From contig NC_059077.1 of assembly GCF_020497125.1 (NCBI RefSeq), positions 28,781,340 to 28,845,339 of the forward strand: DNA of 64,000 bases, written 5' to 3'. The stretch comes from Mauremys mutica (taxonomy: Eukaryota; Chordata; Testudines; Geoemydidae). The first letter of the stretch is position 1; each line of letters starts with the position of its first letter. Below, piece after piece: positions 37,833 through 50,284 of this stretch. The notes under the pieces were generated by a model, which saw only the letters and a list, made by a program, of their open reading frames with translations, searched no databases and had not been told where the DNA came from. The position numbers were made by a program, and so were the translations under genes.

Positions 37833-37904
37833 GGGTGAAATTCTGGCCTCAATAAAGTCAAGGTCCGTCTTTCTGTTGACTCCAGTAACAGCAGGATTTC
37901 ACCC
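37833..37904. mobile_element. 72-bp palindromic MITE
   Basis: GGGTGAAATTCTGGCC at the left mirrors GGATTTCACCC at the right, around a core resembling TTGACTCCAGT. It is an intact short foldback of a common family. Confidence 0.6.
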
Positions 37905-38116
37905 TTTTCAGTTGTTCTTGAATTTTACAACATTTAATTCACACAAAAATCTAGAAACATTTAGGAAACAAAATAGAAATTCACTTTTTTCATGCATCAA
38001 GACATTAGGCCTCATTTTATTCCGAACCAAACTATACATGAAAAAATCAGTTGTATTGCTATATATAGAAGCATGGGGATCGAATGCATTGGAATTAATG
38101 TATCATTAAACAACTA

Positions 38117-38924
38117 CAACCCATACTGATGGTGACCACATCCTGAAAAAAATCTTTCCTGAACCCCCTCTTCTGTCCTTCACACAATTCCCTACCTTGC
38201 CAAGCTTATCAGAAGCAAGCTCCCTACAGAACGGGACACACCAACTCAAAGCAGCACCAGCCCTTGCCAGAACAACAAATGCAAAACCTGCAGACATATC
38301 TCAACTGCTATGATGATCAGTACCCCTCACAACACACCCGTCAAGATCCATTGGTCCTACGCATGCCTGTCACAACGTGGGGGACCTCATCAAATGCCCC
38401 AACAACAACAAAGTGGGAGAAACCCGACAGTCACTGCACTCTTGAATGAGCTCTCTCAGAAAAATAGTAAAAGACAAAAATGCCATATCACCCAAAGGCG
38501 AACACTTTTTACAAAACGATCACTCCATATCTGACCTATCAGTCCACATCCTCAAAGGAAACCCATACAACACTTTTAAAAGACGAGCCTGGGAACTTAA
38601 ATTCATAACTATACTAGACACCAAATAACATGGATTTAATAAAGACACTGGATTTATTGCTTCTTTACACCTGACTGTAGAGGTATAAACTGCTGATTTA
38701 ATACCTGTTGCAAAAGACAACTTAAGATGAACGCTGTATCTGTTCCACCCTTGTATTTAGCTGTGATACTCTGAGTACCTTTCCCAGATCTGAAAAACAG
38801 TTGTGTTTTAAGCTTGAAAGCATGTGGAATCTTTCACCATAGAAGTTGGTCTAATAAAAGATATTACCTCACCCACCTTTTTCTCTTTAATATCCTGGGA
38901 CCAATACAGCTAAAACAACACTGC
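38117..38924 (+). mobile_element. Penelope-like retroelement, 5'-truncated, decayed
   Basis: Flanked by a 9-bp duplication AAACAACTA (38108-38116 and 38925-38933). The conceptual frame shows a CKTCRHIST motif near 38280, GETRQSL near 38420 and HSISDLSVHILKG near 38525. These belong to the C-terminal, GIY-YIG-nuclease-bearing part of vertebrate Penelope-like polyproteins. Several stops and shifts break it. The 3' tail (38750-38924) has the family's AGAAGTTGGTCTAATAAAAG and TCCTGGGACCAATACAGC segments and a degenerate hammerhead-like core (38790-38819). Confidence 0.8.
38446..38628 (+). pseudogene. Penelope-like endonuclease-domain remnant
   Basis: A 60-codon open piece containing DHSISDLSVHILKGN and RRAWELKFITILDTK, the segment just before the C-terminus of Penelope-like polyproteins. 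In intact elements this part follows the GIY-YIG nuclease, which nicks target DNA for reverse transcription. Here the upstream GETRQSL motif is separated from it by a stop, so no working enzyme is encoded. Confidence 0.65.
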
Positions 38925-38933
38925 AAACAACTA

Positions 38934-40157
38934 TTAAATGTCATTCTTAATTGAAAGTTATTGATATTTTTTCCCTCTATTTGTCTTTCATCATCTTGAC
39001 TCTTTCATGGTATACTAAGTATACTTAGAAAGAAATACTTTACATGGTTAGGTGGTTATCCATGTCTCTAGCTTTGGGCAAACACTACTCCCTTTCCAAA
39101 GAGCCTACTCATTCCAAGCATTTCTGATCTGCTGCTTTATCACACAGAGGTTCACATCTTTTGTGAACAGCTTTGACCCTCCAGTTTTGTTGTATCTTAT
39201 AACCCCACAGCCAGTCTCTTGCCCCTGCTTCTCATTACTTTATACATTTGCCTCTCCATGTTAACTATAAACCCATACTAAATGCCAAGGGGAAAACTGA
39301 GCTCATGCATCTTAATTACATGCAATCCAAGTACTGTACAACACAAACCTATACTAATTTTGTTTTTAACAGTTAAGCATATTGGTCAAATTTGGGTAAA
39401 TGATGCCCTAAAGAAATTAGTAACAGATTACAAGGATTGTAAACAGTTTTTCTTGTGAAATGTAGTCACTTTCTGCACTGAATGTTTTAATTAGCAAATG
39501 TAAGTGGAAATATGTTAGCGTTTTCACTGACCACAAGTGTGTGCCTAAGCAATTAAGGATTTGTATTTTACTCTGTTTTTCCTACCACTGTGCACTTTTC
39601 TTTCTCAACACCATTTTTGTCTTATAACAAAAGGCCACTGTGAAATTTCAAATTGAACTTCCCCTTCCCCAGATACATTCCTGGAAACTGAGGAGAGGAG
39701 GAAAAAGGTCATTCCCACCAGGACTGTTCATGGAGGGGGCCTTCTGTGTGCTAACCTCCATCCTCCTTTGCAGAGGAAGCCACCCTTAAAAGTCCTGTCC
39801 TACATTGGATGCTGGGTCTGGACATGGACGTCCATAGATCCTGGGCTCCACATGGGGGAAGTGTGTGTGTGTGTGTTGGGGGGCACATATACGTCCTTCA
39901 TCTCCAATCCATGTCCAGCAGGCAGGGTAAATTCTACCATAAAGGGAGCCCCAAGCAATATCCCCTTTTCTGCAGTGCCCTTTGTGTGGAATCCACTTCC
40001 ACTCTTCATGGATGGGGGTAGTGAGGGCATCAGTAGAGGGAAGGAGCAGGGAATCCTAGAGTCAGTGTGGAGCAAACCTCACCCTCCACGGATCCCTCAC
40101 TGAGTGTTTCTCCCTCCAGGATCCAGTGAGGGGGTTAATCTGTCTAATCCTGAGGAA
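38934..40157. other. Intergenic sequence, no recognised feature
   Basis: Contains a short GT run near 39860-39876. Frames here (e.g. 39768-40103) lack recognised motifs. Confidence 0.4.
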
Positions 40158-40367
40158 ATGCTTAGAAACATAGAAATGTAGGACTGGAAGGGAGCTTGAG
40201 AAGGCATCAAATCCATCTCTGTGCACTGTGGTTGGACCAAGTAATCCTAGACAATCCCTATATGTGTTTGTCCAACCTGTTCTTAAAATCTTCCAATGAT
40301 GGGGATTCCACAATCCCCCCTTGGAAGCCTATTCCAGTCCTTAACTACCTTTATGGGCGCAGTTTAT

Positions 40368-40511
40368 GGGTGGTTTGGCATGATTTGTTCTTGACCAATC
40401 TATCCTGTACTATTCCTTATAATCCTTTGTGAGTGTGACCCCAGTGGGGGCCAGCTGTGGTCACTCAATTAGGGTGAGCTGCAAAGAATGAGGCAGACAA
40501 TCCCCAAACAG
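40368..40511 (+). repeat. 144-bp local copy of the CR1-LTR junction (daughter copy)
   Basis: Matches 41521-41664 over its full 144 bases with about 6 differences. The parent is continuous with CR1 on its left and LTR on its right. Here the block interrupts CR1 sequence on both sides, so this is the copy. Confidence 0.9.
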
Positions 40512-41580
40512 AAAGTTTTACCTAATACCTACCCTAATTCTCCCTCGCTGCAGAATAAGCCCATTACTTCTGGTCTTACCTTAGTGGACATGGAGAACAA
40601 TTGATCACTATCCTGTTTATAACAGCCCTTAACATATTTGAAGACTTATCAGGTCCCCCTCAGTTTTATTTTCTCAAGACTAACTGTGCCCAGTTTCTGT
40701 AACCATTTTGTTCCCCTAGGACAGGTTTACTAAACCTTTTATGGTTTTTGTTGCTCTTATCTGGACTCTTTCCAATTTGCCCACATCTTTCCTAAAGTTT
40801 GGCGCCCAGACTAGACATGGTATTCCTGCTGAGTCCTCTCCAGTAGAGCAGGACTGTTACCTCCCGTGTCTTATATATGACACTCTTTTTAATACACCTC
40901 AGAATGAAATTTGCCTTTTTTGCAGCTGCATCACATTTTTTATTCATATTCAATTTGTGATCTACTATAAGATCCAGATCCTTTTTTGAGCAGTATTAGC
41001 ATCTAGCCACTTATTCCCCATTTTGTACTTGTGCATTTGATTTTTTCCATCCTATGTGAAATACTTTGCATTTATCGTTATTGCATTTCATCCTGTTGAT
41101 TTCAGGCCAATTCTCCAATTTGTCAAGGTCATTTTGAATCCTCTCATTCAAAGTGCTTGCAACCCCTCCCAGTTTGTATCATCCAGAGATTTTATAAGTA
41201 AACTCTCCATTCCATTGTCCAAGTCATTAATGAAAACAGTGAATAGTACTGAACTGAGGACTGACCCCTCTAGGTAATGTCCTCCCAATTAGACAGCAAG
41301 CCATTGATAATTGCTCTTTGAATACAGTCTTTCAACCAGTTATGCACCCACCTTATAGTAACTTCATCTAGACCATGTTTCCTTCATTTACTTATATGAA
41401 TATCATGTGGGACTGTATCAAATGCCTTACTAAAATCAAGATCTATCACAGCTACTGCTTCCTCCCTCCCTCCCGCCCCACACCCCCTTTGGCCAGTAAT
41501 TCAGTCAAAGAAGGAAATTAGGGTGGTTTGGCATGATTTGTTCTTGACCAATCTATCCTGTACGATTCCTTATAATCCTT

Positions 41581-42622
41581 TGTGACAGTGGCCCCAGTGG
41601 GGGCCAGCTGTGATCACTCAATTAGGGTGAGCTGCAAAGAATGGGGCAGACAATCCCCAAACAGCTGGTGGATATTCCAATACTTAGATTTACCAAACCA
41701 GCACAAACAGCTTCTTTATTACCTTGCAGGTTACTCAGAAATCCAAAAACACAGTTCTCTTAAAGTGATCCAGACTTAGGCCTCCATCCAGGTACCCAGG
41801 TCAAATATGATGACATCTGAAAATCTTATTTCATCATATAAAAGAAAAGGTTCTACCAATCCCAAAGGATCAGACGCATTATCTCCCAGGTTAATGAAAG
41901 TTTCAGATCTTACCAAAATACACACTACAGCCAATTCTTATTAAAACTAAACTAAAATTTATTAAAAAATGAGAGAGTATGTTAAAAGATCAATATATAT
42001 ACAGACATGAGTTCTATTCTAAAGATTCAGATTCATAGCAAAGATGGTGAGCTTTGTAGTTGCAAGAAGTTCTTTCAGAAATAGTCCATAGGTTATAGCC
42101 AATGTTTATATTTCAGGGCGATCCAGTTAGAACTGGGATCTCAGTCCTTATGGCCTAGGCCTTCCCTGCATGAAACATTAAGCAGATCTGAGATGAGCAA
42201 GATCAGGACCCAGTGATCTTTTATACAATTTCATGTCCTTTTTGACAAGTTGGAGTTCCTTGGGGAACAAAAGGTAATTAGGATGACTTTGAAGGAGGTC
42301 CATCGCTGGTACTTAGCTATAGAATTAACATAAGGCAATTTGCTTGTTCCTCCACCATTCACAGATTATTTGCTATACATTTCAAAGAGAGATGAATACA
42401 GAGATACCCGTGTTTACAATTAATTTAAATGCTAGGATGTTCTTTTGATCTCTGAATTATTAGCTTACAGCATAGACAGGGACTGTTGATTACATTATTG
42501 ACCCTACTCATACATATGTAAATACACAAAACCACAACCATTACCTCACCACATGTCTTTAAGGGTTGAATTTGAGTCATTTTTTTTGCAGGATGTTTAA
42601 CTCTTTCTAGACATGCGTCACA
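41581..42622 (-). mobile_element. Solo LTR of an endogenous retrovirus-like element
   Basis: About 1040 bp bounded by TGTGAC and GTCACA, the expected TG...CA inverted termini. The flanking 5-mers TCCTT and CCCTT suggest a 5-bp duplication with one change. On the minus strand a TATAAAAG box lies at 42225-42218. AATAAA motifs follow at about 41961 and 41720-41715, giving a U3-R-U5 order. There is no gag, pol or env sequence. It sits cleanly inside CR1 sequence that continues on both sides. Confidence 0.8.
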
Positions 42623-43364
42623 CCCTTTTATCCTCCAGGTGCTTTACAAATTGGTTAGCAATTTGTTCCAGTATTTTTCCAGGTATTAAAGTTAGGCTGT
42701 GACTCGTATATAATTCCCTGGGTCCTCTTTGTTCCCCCTTTTAAAGACAGATACTATGTTTGCCATTCTTGAATCTTTTGGGACCTCACCTGTACTCCAG
42801 GAGTTCTGAAAGATAATTGCTAAGGGTTCTGAGATTGCTTCAGCTAGTTCTTTTAGTACCCTAGGATGAATGTGAGCAGGCCTTGCTATCTTATCTAAAT
42901 AGTCTTTAACCTGTTCTTTCCCTATTTTGGGTTGCATTCCTTCCCTCTGGTGGTTAATGTTAATTCTGTTGAGTAGCTGGTCAGCATTAACCTTTAAGTG
43001 AAGTCTTAAGCAAAATAGGCATTAAACACCTCAGATTTCTTAATGCCATCAGTTATTAGCTCCTCTCTCTGCTAAGCAGATGTCCTACACTTTCCTTCAT
43101 TTTTCTCTTACTCAATATATTTATAGAACCTCCTTTTATTGCCTTTTGTGTCCCGTGATAGGTGTAACTTATTTTATGCCTTATCCTTTCTGATTTTGTT
43201 CCAACATGTCCTTTTGTGATCCTCCTTAGATATTTGTCCATGATGCCACTTTTTGTTTGATTCCTTTTTGATTTTCAGATCATTAAAGAATTCTTAATGG
43301 AGCTATGTTGGATTTTTACTGTTCTTTCTCTCTTTCCTTCACATCATAATAATTTTCAGTTTTG

Positions 43365-43509
43365 CCTTAACATTGTCTCCTTGAGAAACTGCCATCTTTC
43401 CTGAACTCATTTTTCCTCTTGCATTTTCTTCCCTTGGGACTTTACCTACCAGTTTTCTGAGTTTGTTAAAGTCGTCTTTTTTGAAGTCCATTGTCCTTAT
43501 TCTGCTGCT
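43365..43509 (-). repeat. 145-bp source segment of an inverted local copy
   Basis: Continuous with the CR1 body. The reverse complement recurs at 44657-44801 with 2 differences. Confidence 0.9.
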
Positions 43510-44275
43510 CTCACTCCTTCCTTTCCTTTGAATCATGAAATCTCTCATTTCATGCTCACTCTCACCCAATTTGCCTTCCACCTTCAGATTCAAGTCTAAA
43601 ATGGCCTGATTACTTCCTCTGCTTCCTGGAACAAAAAGTTGTCCCCAATCCATTCAAGAACTTATTGGAAATTTTGTTTTGTCTGATTACTTTTCCAACT
43701 GATGTCTGGATAGTTAAAATTCCTTATTACTAGTAGGTATCTGCTACCATAGATAAAGCAAACAAAGATTAATCAGCTCTACCTTACTCTAACTCAAGTT
43801 CATGGTCCATGATGCCACAAAGGGTGGCGTCCAACAGAAAATCATGTTGCTGTAAAAAAAAAAAATCCCCTTAGATCCTTAGGACAGTTATACGATAATC
43901 ATGTGAGAACCAACTGTCATAGTAAAATTTCATGTTTAATCCCCGTTGAGCTAATGCACGGGATTTAGGAACAGTAAGTGCTAACAAAAAACACTGGGCA
44001 TGCCAGGGTTTTCTTTTTCTCAGCATTGCAAACAAATCAGAGTAGGGTGAATGACGAGCTTTTTAGTATTATACAACATGATATACATAGATGTTTTTAA
44101 ATGCTATACATAAGGGACTTATTGGCAAAACCTGAGAAAAGAACAAAGTGTGTCACAACCTAGTCAGTACTATGCATACTGTGACACCTACAAAAAACTT
44201 GACAATGGTTAGGCTGCGGGTTTGTGGACACCACTGCTTATCATGGTGACCAATATCATCTCATTGTTTACTTGT

Positions 44276-44425
44276 ACTCCCCTGTCTATATCCATCTCTT
44301 GTCTCTTGGCTTTTAGTTAGATTCCAGGTTCTCTGGGGCAAAGGGCTGTCTCTTTGTTCTGTGTTTGTATTGGGCCTATCATGGGGGTCCTAGATGCTAT
44401 GGTAATAAAAATAGTAAATAATAAT
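44276..44425 (+). mobile_element. tRNA-SINE 3' tail fragment
   Basis: GGTTCTCTGGGGCAAAGGGC, then TTCTGTGTTTGTATTGGGCC and CCTAGATGCTATGGTAATAA, is the standard tail of turtle tRNA-derived SINEs. The head is missing. Confidence 0.65.
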
Positions 44426-44656
44426 GTAATTGATAATGGCAGGGTCTTATTCATTTGTTTTTAGTCCTTGTTTTAGAATTCTGTACCCTTTGTTCATAGC
44501 AACTCTTTGGAAGCTAGAAATTCAAATGTTTTCTCTTACTGAAGATATTTCCTTTGTTAGAGTCATTCACTTTGTTATTAAAGGCTTGCTCATGAATATT
44601 TTTGGCAAACTTCCCCTAAAAACACACACCCATGCACCTAACAATTTACAAAATAC

Positions 44657-44801
44657 AGCAGCAGAATAAGGACAATGGACTTAAAAAAAGACGACTTTAA
44701 CAAACTCAGAAAACTGGTAGGTAAAGTCCCAAGGGAAGGAAATGCAAGAGGAAAAATGAGTTCAGGAAAGATGGCAGTTTCTCAAGGAGACAATGTTAAG
44801 G
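44657..44801 (+). repeat. 145-bp inverted local copy of CR1 segment (daughter copy)
   Basis: Starts AGCAGCAGAATAAGGACAAT and ends CAATGTTAAGG. It is about 98.6% identical to the reverse complement of 43365-43509. It lies isolated in non-CR1 sequence. Confidence 0.9.
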
Positions 44802-44860
44802 GGTAAAATATTGGGCTCCCTAGTGTTGATAGACTTACTGTAGATAATTAATAGAGCTGG

Positions 44861-44957
44861 TCAAAAAACTGATGATTTTGTCAACATTTCAAATTTTGGC
44901 CAAAAATGGAGGACAAAACTTGGACTACATTTTTGCATTTTTTTTTGCCAGTTCTAA
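44861..44957. mobile_element. Short MITE-like inverted-repeat element
   Basis: AGAGCTGGTCAAAAAACT at the left mirrors TTTTTTTTGCCAGTTCT at the right. The superfamily is not determined. Confidence 0.4.
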
Positions 44958-45040
44958 TAACCAGGGAATATGTGACACTATAATAAATGTGTTGCTGATA
45001 TAGATATGGTCAAAAGCTAAACTGCACTTGTGTGGATGTA

Positions 45041-45117
45041 GGGCCAGATGCTCAAAGGTGTTTAGGTGCTGAATTACGGTGTGATTTAGGTACCTAAATA
45101 CTTTTGAAGATCTAGGT
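45041..45117. mobile_element. Short palindromic MITE
   Basis: GGGCCAGATGCTCAAAGGTG mirrors ACTTTTGAAGATCTAGGTC, with TTTAGGTG and TACCTAAA nearer the centre. Confidence 0.55.
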
Positions 45118-47419
45118 CTAAACCTGCCACTGTCTGCTCCAAAAGCAAAGGCCTCCTATGCCTTGAGCTAAAGAAGAATTTCTGTTGCATCTTAAAATTA
45201 GTAGTAATTTTAAGGAATTTACACTACTCTATGTGTCAAGCAATAGAGATGAACTTAGTTGCCTACAATTTAAAAAGGGCAGACATTCCATATAGTAGAG
45301 GAAACCAATACATTACAATAGGGAAAGTCACAAGTGCAGTGCTTTCTGTAATTAAAAAAATGTTCACATGAATAATCTCTTAGGAAATGGGGGAAGACAA
45401 GCAATTTTCCCACACTATGAATCCTAGAATGTGGTCTTTATAGGGAGAGTTATCTGTGCCAATATGTTTTTGAATGAATGATTTTCTTCAGTTTGACATT
45501 TGACACTTTTTCTACCCATTAGTAAATCAAACCAAATAACTGAGGGCAAAAGTGTCAACAAAAGTCAACTGATTTTAAAGAGAAGGTGTGTGGCCGTGAG
45601 TGTGTGTAAGGTAAAGAGAGGGTGCATTTTTTTTCCTTTTAAAAGAGGTTGCTCATTTGCTTAAAGTTTTACAGAATAAAACATTGTTTACACATTTTCC
45701 TGTGTTCTGTATATCTGCCAAGATAATTCTTGCACCATACTAATTCCTGTTTGAGAAACAAATGGCCCCTTTCACATTACAGCTATGCACAGTTTACATG
45801 AATTTTTCCAGGACTCCACTTTAGAAGAACTGCAGCAGCACATATGCTTCTCTCTTCCCTTGGGTTCAAACTATGACCTCTTTATCGAGGACACCATGAT
45901 TGTACAAGCCAAATAACTAGTGTGATAACCTATAGGTGTTATGCAAAGTACTTTAGTAAACAGGGGCACAACAAGCTTCTTTAGAGAAAATGCCATCAGT
46001 TCTACTATCTCAAAATTTGAGATAAGCAGGCCCAAAATGGGAATGAGGAAAAAGTTTGATGTGAGAATAGGATTAACTGCTTTACAGAACAGATACATCC
46101 GGGGCACTTTCTATCTTTGTTCTGAGTGCAGATATTTCATTAATGTTGAGGGGCACACTATGCTTGAAACCAATCACATAAAGTTTGCTAAGTTGATAAT
46201 TCCACTGTGGCAAATGTGATCACATTAGCAACATGTAGCTCAAATAAAACTCTGCTTTCCTTTAACAAAGGAAGCAAAATGACCAAAATGGCAGAAACTT
46301 TTTCTAGGTAGGGTCTTTTATAACATTGGCTTAGTTTAGTAACAGAGTCTCCAAAGCTTATCAGGGCTGTTGGGAGATATGGCCAAAGGGATCTGTTCAA
46401 GTGTGATTCAAGAAGCTTCCTTTTTCTCTTAGGGGCTGAGAGTAGTGCTTCCTCTTTAACCCAGCAAAGCCATTTCAGTTATGTTTAAAAATATACATGT
46501 TTATGACAGGCAAAGGTGGATTTACTCTACAAATATTTTAATACATTTCTTAATCTCTCTTGGTGGTGCTATAATTTGTAAATATTACCATCTCTTCTTT
46601 CTTCAAAGTCGAACCCAGCGTTATTCAGTCAGTGCTCCATTTCTCCAACTAAAAGAACAAGAACAAATCTTGTAAGCTCAACTTTTTCCTGGAGTCTCCT
46701 CACACATCCCCAGAAACACTTATCACTTGATTTGATGCTGATTCTAGACATATAAATATATATCTATATATGCTACACATAAGGGACCCTAGCGATCCCA
46801 TGATCATGGAAATGCTGTACATGAGGGTGCTGTCACCTAGACCATGAGATGGAGGAGGAGGAGAAAGAGGGTATGGACAGAGTGGCCAGGAGTGGGAACA
46901 CCAGGTGACCATAGTAGCTGAGTAGGAGGAACGTGCAGTACCTTCATGTCCTAGTTCACACGTCTCTAACTACAAAGTACTCATGCCATCCAAAAGGGGA
47001 GAAGGGATAATGTGACTGAACAGGCAGCAGAAAAGATATGGGACATGGTAAGGAGGGTGGTGATGAGTCTGATGCTCTGTACAAGAAATGAGAATCAGCA
47101 GCACTGAATGTGTTTGAGTTTCTTACATATGATAAATCAAAATGCGGCATGTTCCCCTTCCCCCAAAACACACAGTGACACTCCTGATGTAACATGTGCC
47201 CTTTGTTCTCTATAACAGAGAAGGTTTGCCAGTATATCAATAGAAAATGGCTCTCATAAGCCATATGCAGAGATGTGGTGTTATGTTCAGGTGCCCACCT
47301 AGAGAGGTTAGATAAAAACACAAAATACTCTTGCTGGAAGGTTTTGACATGACATAAAACTTTTATTCTTAGACTCAATGATGAAACCTAAAAACAGAGA
47401 GAAGAAGCAGTCTGCTCCC
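45118..47419. other. Intergenic sequence, no recognised gene
   Basis: AT-rich. The frames at 45941-46219 (+) and 47378-46956 (-) show no recognisable domain. Confidence 0.4.
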
Positions 47420-47422
47420 TAA

Positions 47423-47725
47423 GGTATGTCTACACTTCAGTTCGGAGTGTGCCTTCCAACCCAGGTAGAAAGACACATGCCAGTTCTGCTTGAGCTAGCA
47501 TGTTCAAAATAGCAGTGTGGACATTGCAGTACAGGTGGTGGTATGGGCTAGCCATCCAAGTACAAGCCTACCTGACACCCCGGGTCCATACTTGGGTGGC
47601 TAGCTTGTGTCACCACCCATACTGCAGAGTCCACATTGATATTTTTAGCATGCTATCTTGAGCAGAGCTAGGGTGTGTCTACCAGGCTGGGAGGCACATG
47701 CCCAGCTGCAGTGTAGACACACTTG
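47423..47725. mobile_element. Harbinger-type MITE, 303 bp
   Basis: TAA target triplets at 47420-47422 and 47726-47728. The left end is GGTATGTCTACACTTCAG; the right end reverse complemented is CAAGTGTGTCTACACTGCAG. Same family as 22556-22809. Confidence 0.85.
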
Positions 47726-47728
47726 TAA

Positions 47729-49477
47729 GGTAGAGAGGCACAACTCACTCCCACTTGTTCTACGCTGGTTCTTTCCAGAGTAACTCTAATTACACATTTC
47801 ACTATAGAGCTCCCTAGTCTGCAAGCAAGACCAGGAATTTCCTCCCTGCAAAGTGACAGCTGGCAATTCCTACACAGTCCTCAATACACCACATGGGGGA
47901 GCATCAGATCTTGAGTGGAGTGTAATTCCCATGTACAGTGTAATGTGATGAGGCAAGCATCTTTGATGGGAAGGTTGGCAGCAGCACAACTAGTGTGGAT
48001 CAATTTCCTCCTACTAGAAGTCCAGGGACCAGGCCCAGAACCCAGCCAACCTAGAAAATATTGGTGGACTCACCATTAGTACCTGTTGCTTATTGCTATG
48101 GGGGTTTAGTAAGCTTTTTCCACTCACACGTGTAGCGAAAGAGGGCTTCTGCAGACCAGTGGGCAAACCAATGATTATATTGCCAAAGAGCCAAATGGGT
48201 CCATGCTATAACAGTTCATTCCATGGATATGAGTGCTGTGCACAGCAGAATTCTCTTAGCAGGACACTCCATTGGTCAGTCTATCAGACCTTCCTGACTG
48301 AGAGAGAAAGACCATTAAAAGCAAAATAGAAGAAGGTTGATCAAGAAATAATGCAGCATCAAACTGAATGAAGATAGGGTGAGAGAGCATCCTACGGAGC
48401 TTGTACCTAAAAATGAAAGTACCTGTAAGTGGTTTACCCTTTTCCGCTCTCTGCTGCCAGTGTTGATCCCTTCTGCCATGGGTCTGATTTATTATGTCAT
48501 TAGTTTTATTTTCCTTTATGGAGAATCAAAGGCAGCAGTACAGTAACTGTGCAGGTTATTCCATTACCTGGTCTGAAAAATCGGTGTCTCCACTCTGCCC
48601 AGCTTGGGCTGATTGCCCCAGTCTTGGCTATAAGCAGAAGCAGCTGACCACACATGATGAGTACATTTTAGCCCAAAGATGATACCCTGTATCTGTGAGC
48701 CATCACTTGGGTTGAAGTGAATGCAACAGCTGGAAGCATATTTACCCATGAGAATGGATTCAATCTAGATGTTTCTGAGCAAAATAGAATCGTACATTTT
48801 AAATGCAGGGAGGGACCATCCTGGACATCTTGTAAGACTGCTGAATCACAGAAGACTGATTCTTTACAAACACATACTCAGACCCTAGTAAATAATTTAT
48901 CATCTTTTACCGAGGAAATGAGAACCTTCGGAACTTGGCCAAGGACAACCACAGGCATAAACCACCATTCCTCACTCACATAAGCATCAATCTCCAAATA
49001 ACATTTAAAAGATACCTGATAAGTATGGCCAGCTTCCATAAAGGGAAACTTGCTACTTTGGGCTAAGACATATTTTCTGTGTGTACCTTTGGGAGCAATT
49101 TTGTGTATGGATGCACGCTGTGTCACAGACATTGCAGGGAGACCAAACAGTGGCTGGTTTACATAGAAGTAAAGTGGGTGGACATACGCAGGCAAAAGGA
49201 AATCCAGGTCTAAGGGGCTCTCACCATCGCCACCATACCCTGAATTTGGCACTAAGCTATTATTTAAATGAAACAATTGTCATTCTGATGTGTTTTAAAA
49301 CGGAGTGAAACATGTTAAAAAACCCAGTGTTAACTTAGCCTCAACCAAAATGCTTTTATCATGGAAAACCAAGTGCACAGCCTTCATATTAACCCATTGT
49401 CTGAGGGTGTAGTACAAGGGATGCTTCTAACTCAGGCAAAAGCAAGAATCTGGGTGGTCCCCTTTGCCACAGTATCT
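47729..49477. other. Intergenic sequence, no recognised feature
   Basis: A possible weak CR1-tail resemblance near 48786 is too diverged to call. Confidence 0.4.
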
Positions 49478-49686
49478 GAGCACTTCATAACCTTTAATAA
49501 TGCTTTTATCCTCACAGCACACCTGTAAGATAGGAAACTGCTATTATTCCCATTTAGCAGATGAGAAACTGAGGTACAGAGAGAACAAGCAGCTTTTCCA
49601 ACATCACAGGAAAAACCTGTGCAGAGCATGGAATTGAACCTAGATCAGCTAAATCCCAGGCTAATACCCTAGTCACTGGGCCATCC
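49478..49686 (-). mobile_element. MIR (ancient tRNA-derived SINE)
   Basis: On the + strand it reads as a reversed MIR: TTATCCTCACAGCACACC, CTATTATTCCCATTTAGCAG, ATGAGAAACTGAGGTACAGA, then GGAATTGAACCTAGATCAG and CCCTAGTCACTGGGCCATCC. Tail, core and tRNA-like head are all present in the right order. Confidence 0.85.
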
Positions 49687-50284
49687 TTTTCCAATACAGT
49701 TTCAGACGGGCTGTTTCTGTATTGTTAGTTGCATAAAGGGCTTACATTCATTTCCTGTTAAAGGAACTGAGAACATCCAGGCAAATTTGAATAGACACAA
49801 TCTCTAGTTATCTAGTAGTTTTCTGAGGCTTTAGTGTATGACTAAGAAATAGTCTTCCAGAATCAGAAAGCAGCAGGGAAGGGGGCACCCCTCCTCAATA
49901 ACTGATCATAATTAGTGTTTATTGCTGACCAACATCAGTCAGGCACACTTCCTCTATCAAGAATATTCCATAACACTCAAGAAACATATTTTGTAAAATT
50001 CATAACCCCTCAGCTATTCCCAGTTGAAGAAAAAAATCTTTAAAAATACCTCTCATATCACTGGGATTAAGCATTATTTGTTTTCAGTGTTCCATGCTTT
50101 TGAAGTTATCAGTTGCAGATTTGCTTTTAACCTTAAGCACTACCCCCATTTTATTGAATATTATTTGGCAGCCATTTTTTCCTGACAGAAGGTTTCTCAT
50201 CAGTTGAAACTATTTGCTGCAAGATCTGATTATATCTACCTGCAGAGCAATCTTTTCTTAACAAGGCTGCATTTTCCATCATGT

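Larger units (their letters stand above)
40158..43790 (-). mobile_element. Long CR1 LINE on the minus strand, interrupted by an LTR
   Basis: Read on the minus strand, it goes from an upstream ORF2 region (43790 downwards) through the reverse transcriptase to the 3' end at about 40160 (matching TTGGAAGGG-type CR1 tails). Coded remnants include [20 protein letters not shown] over 42937-42692 and, near 41150, sequence translating to LGGVASTLNERIQNDLDKLE. Stops and shifts are frequent. A solo LTR occupies 41581-42622. A 144-bp copied segment occupies 40368-40511. Without these it would be about 2.4 kb of CR1. Confidence 0.85.

Noticed and set aside
45941..46219. 92-codon frame that looked protein-like
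   Set aside because: No recognisable domain, splice signals or neighbours. Length is within chance for AT-rich DNA.
48786..48850. Possible CR1 3' end fragment
   Set aside because: Resemblance is limited to a few words such as AGGGAGGGACCAT; too diverged to call.
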